From contig WTPW01000311.1 in assembly GCA_009809945.1 (NCBI GenBank), positions 411,920-475,919 of the forward strand: a stretch of 64,000 nt of DNA, given 5' to 3'. The first letter of the stretch is position 1, and each line of letters begins with the position of its first letter. A model generated the notes under the pieces. The model was not told the origin of the DNA and searched no databases. It saw nothing but the letters and a program-made list of their open reading frames with translations. The position numbers and the translations under genes were made by a program. The stretch comes from Gigaspora margarita (Eukaryota; Glomeromycota; Glomeromycetes; Diversisporales; Gigasporaceae). Of this stretch, positions 54,005 to 64,000 are shown piece after piece.

Positions 54005-54290
54005 TAGGGTTTCTCAAATTCAAATCAAATCAAATATTGGGTCAATTTGAATTTGATCAAATCAAAGTGACCCTGATTTGAATTTGATTTGATTCAAATA
54101 TTTGGATTTGAATTTGATTTGAATTTGAATTTTTAATAGTAATTTTCAAATCAAATCAAATATTTGTTAAATCAAATCAAATTTGGCCAGGTTTGAATTT
54201 GATCAAATCAAATATAGTCAAATTTGAATTTGAATTTGATCAAATATTTGATTCAAATATTTGAAGATCAAATCAAATTGCAGAACCCTA
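54005..54290. mobile_element. Short hAT-like element made of AAATCAAATTTGAATTTGA motifs, 8 bp target duplication
   Basis: Ends TAGGGTTTCTCAA and TTGCAGAACCCTA. GCTAATGC is repeated at 53997-54004 and 54291-54298. The 286-base interior is almost entirely TCAAATCAAA and TTTGAATTTGA words in both orientations, so the element folds in many registers. TAGGG ends plus an 8 bp duplication fit hAT, as for 4447-5078. Confidence 0.85.
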
Positions 54291-54298
54291 GCTAATGC

Positions 54299-54719
54299 CA
54301 CCCCCAGCTAGCCTCTAATCCTCCTAACTCAGTCACATGTAATATAGTACAAGCAGAGATCACATGATTAGCTAATATAATGTGATCAGCTGGTTAAAAG
54401 CTAACTATTATAAGAATATAATAAATTCCAAAAGGAAAATAAATTAACATAAAGTATGGGTCAAAAATTCTAAAATATTCTGAATGCAGGCCAATAGTTA
54501 GCTATAGCTAGCTGCTTAACTGATAATTTAGTTAGCTGGCTAAGCTAGCTGACTGAAACCATGTGGTTTAAATTACTATATATAACTTTCAGATTTTTGC
54601 TTTTGACCAATGTTTAGACAGATTGTCTACAGGCATGTCCAAATCATTTGGTTTTGCATGTACTGAATATCATGTAACACTCATTGTATATAAGCTATCA
54701 AGTTAAATTTTTTTTAATA
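54299..54719. other. Intergenic with GCTAGCTG-rich stretch
   Basis: TAGCTAGCTG/TTAGCTGGCTA words cluster at 54495-54555. CACATGTAATATAGTACAAG (54334) is inverted relative to about 60650-60672. No gene. Confidence 0.45.
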
Positions 54720-56260
54720 TTTGAACAAAATTTCTTTGCAACTATTTGATATATATAATTTGCTATTTTTTTTAAACAATTCTAGAAATTAGTAAAATTA
54801 AAATAAAAAATGTTTCATCCAATTCTATTGAGTAGTTGATAAAATTTTTGTTCAAAGTTTCTATATATTCTAAGAAAATAGCTATAATAAAAATGTTTCT
54901 AAAATCTAAACAAAAATTTCTTAACAATTATTAATAGAATTCAATAGAAATTTTTTTAAATTAATTCTATAAGATAGTATAATTTATTCAAAAAATTTTC
55001 CATTAAATTCTTTGAATAGTTGTCAAAAGAATTTCATTTAAATATTAGAAAATTTTCTACTACTGTCACTTTTTTAGAAGATAGCAGAAATTTTCTCAAA
55101 CTTTGAACAAAAATTTCTTACAACAACCAACAAAATTTGGTAAAAAGTTTCTAAAAAATTTTCTATTTTATCAAATTGATATAAAAAAATTATTTGCCAA
55201 AAAAAATTTATTTAAAGTTTAGAAAATTCCTGTTATAGCTATTAGAAATTAGAAAATTTTTCTAAATTTTGAACTAAATTTTTATACTAACTACTCAACA
55301 GAATTGTATAAAAATTTTTTTAAATGAATTCAACTAATTTATAAAATTGATTTTAAAAAAATTCTATCGAATTCTTTTAAATAGTTGTTGAGAACATTTG
55401 TACAATAATTAAGAAAATTTCAATTTAGATAGTTATGTACATTGAGTGTCATGTGATATACTGTACATGTGAAATCACATGATTTGCATATGCACATAGG
55501 CAAAAGTCTACAGACACATACAGATCATATAATTTTGCACATATTAAATATCATGTGATATTAAACATACATAATTTTTTAAGTGAGAATTTTTTAAAAT
55601 TTTGACAAACTTTCTTAGCAACTACTTGATAGAATTTAATGAAAAATTTTTAAAAATAAATTTTACAAAAAAATTTTCATCAAATTCTATTGAGTAGCTA
55701 TTGAGAAATTTTTATTCAAAACTTGAAAAATTTCTACTATCTTTAAATGTTGCAAAAATTTTTCTAAATTTTGAACAAAACTTTTTTGACAATTATCTGA
55801 TAGAGTCAATAGGATTTTTTAAATGAACTTTATAACAAGTATAATTCAATTTAAAAAAAAATTTGTTCAAAGTTTGGAAAAATTTTGCTAGCTACTAATA
55901 GCTTTAGTAAAAAATTTTTCAAACTTAGAATAAAAATTTTTTAACAATTACTTAACAAAATTCAATAAAGTTTTTTTAAATGAATTCTACTTGTTTATAT
56001 AATTAATTAAAAATTCTATTGAATTTTATCTATTAATTGTCAAGAATTTTTGTTCAATGATTTTAAAAATTTCTGCCTAGTTATTTTTAGTAAGTTTTAA
56101 AAATTTTTCTACACTTTGAACAAAAATTTCTTAATAAAAATTTTTAAATAAATTCTACTTTTTGTAGAGTTCATTTAAAAAATTTCCATCAAATTATATC
56201 AGATAGTTGTTGAGAAAGTTGTCCAAAAATTAAAAAAATTCTACTTTATAAAACTCACAT
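54720..56260. repeat. Array of ~190 bp palindromic AT-rich units
   Basis: GAACAAAAATTTCTTAACAA-like words recur near 54723, 54912, 55105, 55270, 55600, 55783, 55928 and 56120. Each is followed by ACTACTTGATAGAATTCAAT and later by the complementary AATTCTATTGAGTAGTTG and TTTTTGTTCAAA. Each unit is thus an imperfect palindrome and the units are in tandem. 55440-55570 is a non-repeat interruption with TCACATGAT motifs. Confidence 0.65.
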
Positions 56261-56613
56261 ATATATAATATTATATGAAACTCGGTATGTGCAAAATCAT
56301 GTAATCTGTATGTTTCAATAAATTTTCTATGCATGTAGACCATCTGATATTTATATTACACGAAATTCGGATCACATGATCTGCACAGCAATAATAGCTA
56401 ATCAAAATGTGAACCCAAAGTAGGTTCAAATTAAACTACAAAATAAGCTACCCATGATCGACAAAAGTTGCTACATAGTAAAGTCCAAATTCTACTATGT
56501 AAATATATTATTATCACATGAGTAAACTTAGTTGGGAGATCAAAATACACATATAGTAAAATTTTAGCAAAATTGAAGAATATTTTATTATTTGACTTTT
56601 AACTTTTATGTTT

Positions 56614-59600
56614 TTTTTTTTTTTTTTAATGTTTAAGGTGAGACTTTGCTTTTATCTTTATTGAATTTAATTGAAACTTTTTACAATACTGGAAAAACTT
56701 TCGTTTTTTAAATCTAATGCTAAGAATAAAAGCTCAGACATATACTGAAGTAAACTACAATACTTATCTGTGGCCTAAACCTACCAGAGTGGCCAAGGCT
56801 CACCTAGATTTGTGTATATGTAAAAATATCAGAAGGGTGTGTAGAGTATTTGATCCATTTAATAAGCCAAGTTTCTATTTTGAACATAGAAATATGCGTT
56901 GTGGATTCATAGTCCTGTGTATGATTTGTTGACTGACTAATTGAATTTAGGGAGATAGCAGGAGTTGGGTGTTGTAGGTGTAATTGGTGATTTTGAGATC
57001 TGTCAATGCAGTATGGAATCCAAATATTTGTATAGATGAGTTGGTTAATATGTAGCAAAAGTTGAATGGTGAGTGCTCTTGCAGTTTTTTGTGATACTGT
57101 ATATTCGCTTAGTGTGTGAATAATATTTAGTGGAATGAGACCAGTTAGGGTAGAGAATAATGAGGGTTTGTTATGAGAATGATGAATTTGTAAACTATCG
57201 AGATGCATTATTTGAGTATAGAGATCATTAGCAGTTGATTGTGAAATATTCATTTTGTTGGGTTTGAGAACATGGTACAGTGAATCTTCTATGATTTTTA
57301 GTATAGGTTCACAGGTTGGACATATGATCCAATGTAATGCATAACTTGCTTGTTGGCATAAGTAATATTTGTTGGGATATGAAGGGTTTCTTTTGTGTAA
57401 AATGTGAGGGGAGAGGAGATCATCCATAAGTATTTTGATTCTGAATGATTTGAGTGTTGAGGACTAAAAGCTGTGTGCAAAATTTGAGATTTTTTGATTA
57501 TTGTTAATATAAAGCCAGGTTGCATTCTAGCATATATGCTGGGAGATTGTTGTCCATTGTTGAAATCAGTTTTGTGATGTCCAGAGTGCGAATATGTGTG
57601 CATGGCAGACTGTTCTGACACTGCAACAGATAGGAAGTTCCATAGGAAGATTATCAATTGAGAGTGTAAATTGAGTATTGTAGATATTGTTGAAGTTAAA
57701 AAGAAGGTATGGAGCAATTTGGTGGCTATGTGCTAGTTGGTCTGCTTTGTTTTTGAATTCATTGTCTTGATGTGCAGTGACTTTATAGAAAGTGATATTG
57801 AGATTATAAGATTTAATAAAATTTAGTAAAGTGTTCCAAATGGACCCGTAAGGGGTATTTGGAATATTTAGAGGTTGGGATATTGGCTTATTATTTGTGA
57901 GGTTGTTATATTTGGAAATTACTGATTGAGAGTCTATAAAGATTTGGATTGAGCAGTTTCTAGGAGCAGTGCTAATAGCAGATAGGATTGCTACTAGCTC
58001 AGCTTTGAAGGAACATGGCCAGAATTTAATTTGTGCCTGGAAGGTGTGTGCAATTGTTTGGTTTTCTAATTGTATCCAGCCTATTCCCATAGAACATTGA
58101 GAATTTCCCAGATTAAGAACTGATCCATCAGTGTAGAATGTAAGTTCTGTTAGATTGCTGTTGTAATTAGCAATAAGTTGTAAAGTATCTAGTGCAGTAC
58201 TAGGGTGAAATATAGAAGGAATTTGAGGTGTAGAGATAATAAGGTTTGGTGGTGGCGGTATATGTATAGGGTTTCTAATTGCAATCGAGTAGATGAGGTC
58301 CAGGTGATTTGCATTGAGGTTAATTGTTTTATCGGAATTAATTCTACCAAAAAATTTTGTGGCATGACTTGTAGGTATAAGTATAGTACATTTGTTTGCG
58401 ATGATATTAGAATTTAGTGAGCAACTAGTGCATGGAGATGTAGTAATAGAGGGAGTAGGATATAGGCATGTAAATTGTGTTTCAATAGAGCTTTTCCAGT
58501 ATGTTATTAGTGTAAAGTCAGAGGTAGTTGGTCTACGCCGTGCTTTGCCAAGAATAATTTGGTTGTTCAAGAGAGTAATAAGCCATGGCTTGGTATGTCT
58601 AGAAAAGTGTCCTGTTGTATAACTATAATAGTTGCTTTGGGGCAGCTGGAAATGTTGGTGGAGAGTACGTTCGTATAAATGACTAGTAGTTTGGTCCTCT
58701 AGATATGTGAACCATAGAGGTATTCTCCCTTTTGGTATTTTGTTGAGTCTTGGTGAGATGTGTTTCCAGTCCAGCAAGCAAGAATTGTTAAAAGAGGTAA
58801 GTTGGTCCAAAAACAAAAGATGATGGTGTCGAATTTGCTTTTTAAAAGTTGAATACTTTGGATGTGATGATAAGAGAGATTCCAATAAAATGTTTCCTTC
58901 CTTGATTGTATAGGGAATACTATAGCTAGGATTAGGATTAATTGTCCAACCAAGATGTTTGAACAATTGGATAATTTTGAAATTGGTTATTTGTTTGTTA
59001 GGTCCATCAATAATAGGATTGGGATGTGAAAAGATGCTAGTAGTGGACCAGAGATTGTTTTGGATCTGCTGGATGTGAATATGCAGAGATGTTCCAAGTA
59101 GGTTATTGTCATTAAGGTGTTTACAAAGTTTGAGATATGATGTTGGAGTTGGATATCCCAAATATTTTTGATATTATATAACTGAGGATGGATTAGAGTG
59201 CTAGTAGGAATAGTACGGCTGAGTTTGGCTTTATGTTTGATTAACCCTATATGTTGAGTAAGAATTTTGTTGCAAACTGATCTACTAACTACAATATTTT
59301 GTAGCTGGTATTCAATAGTTGGAATAATAACAGTAGTGATAATGTATTGTGCTTGAGTATCAGTAATGCGTTTTGTTTTAGCAATATTAATAAGTTGTGA
59401 GGATTCTGCAATTATAAGTTGTGTTTGTTTTATTTGTTTATTATTGAGTGTAAACTGACATCCAAGAAACTTGAAAGGTTGGTCTGCTGGCCATAATGGG
59501 AGAGTTTGGNTGTTGTATATGATAGGGTTGTAGTTGGTGCTTTTGCAATTGGTTGTAAGTATGGATTTGGATGGGTTAACTTGTATGTTAGCCTTAGTAT

Positions 59601-59738
59601 AAAAGAATTCTGCAATAGATAGTATATTAGCAAGCTCTGCTTGGGATGATGCAATCCATAGTGTATCATCCATGTGTGCTAGTACAGAACATTTGGCTTT
59701 AGCCTTATCAGTTGTATTGTTTTTAAGGTTTGTAATCC
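56614..59738 (-). mobile_element. 5'-truncated LINE (non-LTR retrotransposon) with 18 bp target duplication
   Basis: Minus-strand element of about 3.1 kb. Its poly-A tail appears as 17-18 T at 56611-56627. CTTTTAACTTTTATGTTT is duplicated at 56596-56613 and 59739-59756, placing the insertion within the palindromic core of the host foldback. The 3' end before the A tail reads CAAAGTCTCACCTTAAACAT, resembling the tail of the retroposon at 28952-30002. The 5' truncation inside reverse transcriptase is typical of incomplete target-primed reverse transcription. Confidence 0.88.
56804..59738 (-). pseudogene. LINE ORF2 remnant: end of reverse transcriptase, RNase H, C-terminal Cys/His region
   Basis: Minus strand, starting just before the reverse transcriptase catalytic motif C, seen as AHMDDTLWIA (FADD-equivalent), followed by FKFLGCQFTL (thumb-side motif). 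After a frameshift near 59160 the longest open stretch (59161-57566, 531 codons) contains an RNase H domain. Its catalytic residues are visible in order: TFYTDGSVL (Asp), FKAELVAILSAI (Glu), IFIDSQSVI (Asp), and KVTAHQDN and KADQLAHSH at the end. Frameshifts near 57600 and 57420 precede the C-terminal part, where YLCQQASYALHWIICPTCEP gives a Cys/His zinc-finger-like pattern. ORF1, endonuclease and the N-terminal half of the transcriptase are missing. An RNase H in this position points to the I/Tad-type group. Dead copy. Confidence 0.85.
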
Positions 59739-60685
59739 CTTTTAACTTTTATGTTTGACAAAAAAATTAAAATTTTTTAAGAAAATATATTTGTCAAACA
59801 TAAAATTTAAAATCTAAATAATAAAAAGTACTTCAATTTATGTAAAATTTGGTAAAATATGTATTTTGATCTTTTAAACGTATTTACTTAAGTCTTATAA
59901 TTGATTTACAAAGTAAACTTTGGAATTTACTATATAGTGACTACTTGCATTTAAACTAGAAATTGTTTATTTTAAACCAAGTTCTAGTTAAAATAAACCC
60001 AAAATAGCTCAATTTGAACCAAGTCTAGTTCAAACAAACTAGAAATTATTCAAATTGAACAACTTCAGGTTCGTTTGAACCAGAACTTGGTTCAAATTGA
60101 GCCATTTTATATTCATTTTAAGAACCAATTTCTGGTTTAATAGAAAGAGGTTTTTTAGTAATTGCAAGTAATGCTATATAGTAAAGTCCAAATTTTACTA
60201 TATAAATTGAGCTAAATCACTTAAGTAAATATTTTCAGGTGATCAAAATATATATTCTACCAAATTTTATATTATTCAAAAAGCTTTTTATTATTTAACT
60301 TTTAATTTTTACATTTGTCAAATCTATTTTTAAAAAAAAATTTTAATTTTTTCATCAAGTATAAAAGTTAAAAGTCAAATAATAAAATGTTCTCCAATAT
60401 TGTTAAAAATTTTATTGTATGTGTATTTTGATCTCTCAAATAAGTTTACTTAAGCAATAATAATCAATTTATATAGTAGAATTTGGATTTTACTGTTAGT
60501 AACTATTGTTGATCATAGGGTAGCCTATTTTGTAGTTTAATTTGAACCTACTTTGTGTTCAAATTTTGATTGGCTATTATTGCTGCACAGATTATGTAAC
60601 TCAAATTTCCTGTACTCTAAACATTGCAAGAATCTAAAAGTTATGTGATCTCTATTTGTACTACATTACATGTAACTGGGCCAGA

Positions 60686-61090
60686 AGTAGACTTCTGCAA
60701 AAATTACCTGTGAGATTTCAGAATTTTTAAAGGCTATAAAACCAATATTGCACAATTGATGCTTGAACTGAAATCAGTATGTGGAATTAGCATGATAAAC
60801 CCACTTTCACTTCATTTATATTTTATATGCACTTGCTACTAGCAACAGGTCTTTAAAGTCAGACAGGTACAGGCCTAAGGATCAGGCCTGAACCTGTACC
60901 TGTCTGACTTTAAAGGCCTGATACTAGCAGCAAGTGTACATGAGGTATAAATGAAGCATATTTTCTGAAAGTGAATTAATCATGCTAATTTCATATACTG
61001 ATTTTGGTTCAAGCATCAATTGTGCAATATTGGTTTTATAGCCTTCAAAAATTCCAAAATCACACAGGTAATTTTTGTGGAAGCCTAGTC
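60686..61090. mobile_element. Foldback element, GCAAAAATTACCTGTG arms
   Basis: GACTTCTGCAAAAATTACCT (60690) and AGGTAATTTTTGTGGAAGCC (61066) start arms of about 195 bases that pair throughout, for example AACCAATATTGCACAATTGA / TCAATTGTGCAATATTGGTT. They meet at GGCCTAAGGATCAGGCC near 60880. Ends not sharply defined. Confidence 0.75.
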
Positions 61091-61899
61091 AGAAGAGTTA
61101 GAGGTTACTAGTGGGTGGAATTAGCAAAAGTGGGGTAGAAATAGCAATACTCTATTTTTATTATGACTTATTGTTATAATATTCAGTATATAAAATGTCT
61201 AATACTAATATGTTATTAATTATACTAGATTTTTTTATTTAATATTCTAGATTTTTTTTATTAAATATCAAAAACCAGCTTTAAACTTGTTTTGTCCATT
61301 GTAAAAAAATTTGTCACAACCATCACTAACTAGATATATTTTTTAAAAAAATTCAATATAAAATATTTAATCCTTTGCTTCAAAATGAAAATTCAGATAT
61401 TGAAAATACTGTAAATATGATTTTTTTGATATAAACAAAATGCATTTTATTTAAACACAGTAGTAAGTTTTTTTATATAGTGCTACATAATATGACAATT
61501 TTACTATTTTTAAAATGATCAACATACACTCTACCCTTAAGTTTAACAATTTTATTTATAGTTAAATATATTATGCTTAGTTAAAATTTTTATAATTGTT
61601 GTACCAAGATGACAATTTGTTTTAGCTACCATAAATTTCCATGTAAAATACCTGGTAGTTTAAGTTTCAAGTGACCAAAATTTGATTTGTACCCCTGGGT
61701 ATATTGTATGGAAGAGGGTACATTATGTGGGGTCTTTTGTAAAAGGGTATACTACCAGTAAATGGAAATAATACTATATATAAATGATGTATGATTTTTT
61801 ATCATCTTAATAATTAATAGTAATAGGCTTTAAATATGATAGTTTTATAAGCCTTACATGTAGCATTATATTTGTCTTAAATTGTTCTAAAAAGTTTTA
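61091..61899. other. AT-rich intergenic
   Basis: 61118-61150 is shared in reverse with 53972-54003. No gene. Confidence 0.45.
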
Positions 61900-62155
61900 C
61901 CTTATTTATGCAAAATAATGCGCACCTGCGCATTATTTTGAGGAGATGCACATTATTTCAAGTATGCGCATGGGCATTATTTCGGATGTAAAGGTCTAAT
62001 TTCGATCCACCTCTAAATGCTTATTAAAGCATTAGTATGTGGGGTGTGCATTATTTCGGGATGCACATGAGCGTTATTTCAAAACCAACTATGCTATTTT
62101 AAGGAAATCCAATTTTCGAAATAATGCCCATGTGTGTTATTTCGCGTAAATACGG
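61900..62155. mobile_element. TA-flanked MITE, CC(G/T)TATTTA ends
   Basis: CCTTATTTATGCAAAATAAT and GTTATTTCGCGTAAATACGG form imperfect inverted ends with TA on both sides (61898-61899, 62156-62157). Repeated GCGCATTATTTCG words fill the interior. Related by its ends to 22045-22148. Confidence 0.7.
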
Positions 62156-62399
62156 TACATATAGTTCACCATATTCCATATATGTTTTTTTCACCAAAGA
62201 ATTTTTTTTTTTTGCAATAAAGTTTTTTTTTTTTTTTTTTATAAAATTTAAACTATATTTTTTTTCACTAAAATTTTTTTTTGTTTATAAAATGGTGTAT
62301 ATAAGCATATAAGTTTTCTGTTTTTTTTAAAGTCATGTTTTTTTATATTAAGAAAAAATATTCTTTAAGAACAAGCTTTCTAAAAAAAAACTTACCTTT

Positions 62400-63810
62400 T
62401 GACTATAGAAAATATTCTTGCAACCAATTCTAGAAAATGATAGTGGACAGCTCAAGAAAAACTTTTTGTTATTTCTTATCTTGAAAGAGTTCCTGGTGCT
62501 ACTGTTCATGGAACAGCTAACAGATTTCAGGTTCAACCCAATCAAATTTGGAATTGGAGAAAAAATGAGGAAAGCTATTATTATCTCAAACTCATGTTAA
62601 ACAGCTTAATGCTGGTTCTTGACCAAACTAACCTAATCTTGAAGCAGAACTTGCTGCATGAATTAAATTTTTACATGCTAATTTAAAACCAGTTAGTCAT
62701 AATATGGTACAAACAAAAGAAACAAAGTGGCAGCACTAGCAAAGTCCCTACAATATACCTGTCAAGATCCTAATATTAACAAGTTTAAGTAGAGAAGCAA
62801 GTGGCTTAATGGCTTTTTATGATATCATAATTTTAGTTACTGTTGCAGAACAACAGTTGCTCAAAACTTACCAGAAGAGTTAGAAGTATAGCAACAGGAA
62901 TTCTTAAATTTCATTCAATATCATCATATTCAACATAATTACTCATTATTATTAATAGGCAATATGGATAAAACCCCTCTTTCTTTTGATATGCCAAGCA
63001 ATGTAACTATTGATAATAAAGTAAGCAAGACTATTAGTATTAGAACTTGCAGTTATGAAAAATTCTGTTCCACTGTTGTACTTGCATGCATGGCAAATAG
63101 TAAAAAATTACCATCAATGATCATTTTTAACTAAAAAATGTTCCACAACTTGATTTTCCACAAGGTGTAATTATTAGAGCTAATGAAAAAGGATGGATGA
63201 ATGAAGTGGAAATGATTATTGGATAAACCAAATTTGGAACAATTATACACCAACTTCTAATAATTCACAATCCTTATTAGTACTAGATTCTTTGAAGAGT
63301 CATTTAGTTCCATCTGTTAAAAGTAATTTTTTTGAAAAAAAACACCAATATTGCAGTTATTCCTGGAGGATTAACATCAAAAGTTCAACCACTTGATGTA
63401 TCAATCAATAAATCTTTTAAAGCAAAGGGGCACCTTTTTTTATATATACTATTAGTATACATATTTTTTACTATTAGTATACATGTTTTTTTTACTTATA
63501 TTAATAGATTAAGGTTATGTATGATGAATAGATATTGCATGAAATAAGAGAATTAACCTATCTAGCTGAATTAAATGACCTACTTATAATATTATTGCAG
63601 AATGGGTTAAGCATACATGAGCAATATTGATATTGGGTTAATTCAATGCTCTTTAAATGTTGTGGCATCTCAACTGCAACTAATGGATTGGAAGACAATT
63701 TAATTTTTGAATATGGTCATGTTGAAAATAACAATAACAAAGTCGATGAATATATTTTTAGCAATGGTAAAAAGATACTTCAATTTAATTTAGTAAACAA
63801 TCCATTTTAA
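62400..63810 (+). pseudogene. Pogo/CENP-B-type DDE transposase relic
   Basis: Plus-strand pieces in different frames follow the order of pogo-like transposases. RVPGATVHGTANRFQVQPNQ and IWNWRKNEE are the N-terminal helix-turn-helix. LEAELAA...IKFLHANLKP with VSHNMVQTK is the CENP-B-type second DNA-binding domain. RTTVAQNLPEELE is the linker. IGNMDKTPLSFDMPSNVTID contains the first catalytic Asp, and GVIIRANEKGWMNEVE follows. LLVLDSLKSHLVPSVKS contains the second Asp, and AVIPGGLTSKVQPLDVSINK the third. AEWVKHT, KCCGISTATNGLEDNLIFEY and a TAA at 63808-63810 end the gene. About ten stops or frameshifts and a TA-rich insertion near 63430-63510 disable it. The MITE at 24693-25188 has pogo-type ends, but a direct relationship is not shown. 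Confidence 0.88.
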
Positions 63811-64000
63811 CAATTATTTATTTAAACAAGATCTTCTGTTTCAACAATAAATCCCGTCTCAACAATACCTTCCACTACAAGACCTTCCCCTCCAGCAATA
63901 TCTCTTACCGCAACAGCATTTTCAACTCTCTCAAGTTTCTCCACTTAACCAGAAACAACAAAACCTTTCACCTCAATTTTTGCCTCAGAAAATCTTTTCG
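63811..64000 (+). other. Pyrimidine-rich end of window
   Basis: GC-richer, C/T- and CAACA-rich sequence. A plus-strand frame reads TINPVSTIPSTTRPSPPAIS then a Ser/Thr-rich stretch to a stop at 63948. It could be the edge of a low-complexity coding region, but nothing is recognisable. Confidence 0.3.

Larger units (their letters stand above)
56362..60609. mobile_element. Large nested foldback with two copies of the shared palindromic core, split by a LINE
   Basis: Outer arms: GCACAGCAATAATAGCTAAT (56392) and GATTGGCTATTATTGCTGCA (60568), then AGTAGGTTCAAATTAAACTA / TAGTTTAATTTGAACCTACT. Inside are core copy a (56455-56613 continued at 59757-59955) and core copy b (60158-60515). Between them is a palindrome of GAACCAAGTTCTAGTT-type words (59950-60140). 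The core is the one in the elements at 4447 and 34242. Without the LINE the element is about 1.1 kb. No target duplication was found. Confidence 0.7.

Overview
The window is strongly AT-rich eukaryotic DNA. It looks like an arbuscular mycorrhizal fungus (Glomeromycotina, Rhizophagus-like). That assignment is inferred from the mix of families and was not checked by any search: F-box/RNI-type leucine-rich-repeat (LRR) paralogues, remnants of Sel1, TPR, kelch and tyrosine-kinase-like genes, a pogo transposase relic, a LINE with RNase H, and very many non-autonomous foldback elements and MITEs. Intact genes are few and intronless. Most of the sequence is mobile-element and satellite DNA. Several Ns mark draft-assembly gaps, mostly inside palindromes.

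Layout. 1-2.7 kb: a decayed Sel1-repeat/kinase gene split by a symmetrical 1.7 kb foldback element. 3-8 kb: foldback elements, among them a hAT-like one and one with telomere-like repeats at its centre, plus a kinase C-terminal relic. 8.3-22 kb: four F-box/LRR genes, one on the minus strand and three on the plus strand. The last two are a recent tandem duplication that includes their flanks. 22-31 kb: very AT-rich DNA with a pogo-type MITE and three retroposons with tRNA-like heads, one of them about 1 kb long. 31-34 kb: a degenerate satellite with a unit of about 108 bp. 34-41.6 kb: another foldback, a broken F-box/LRR pseudogene, and TPR and kelch relics with two related hAT-like foldbacks. 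45.9-47.6 kb: the fifth intact F-box/LRR gene. 51-53.5 kb: the same satellite in opposite orientation. 54-61 kb: a short hAT-like element, an array of palindromic units of about 190 bp, and a large nested foldback containing a 5'-truncated LINE with an 18 bp target duplication. 62-64 kb: a decayed pogo/CENP-B-type transposase.

How the parts relate. The F-box/LRR genes are one family, probably of SCF ubiquitin-ligase substrate adaptors (inferred from domain order). Three of the five intact copies carry a (TACG)n tract 27-37 bp before the ATG; the pseudogene lacks it. LRR number varies by 28-residue units and, in one gene, by a three-unit block. Two retroposons, one with a clear tRNA-like head, end in a tail resembling the 3' end of the LINE, which suggests LINE-driven mobilisation. 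One palindromic core of about 360 bp recurs inside three foldbacks with unrelated ends. No single new biochemical pathway is evident. The most original material is in the repeats: the 1 kb tRNA-headed retroposon, the inverted satellite pair and the shared palindromic core.
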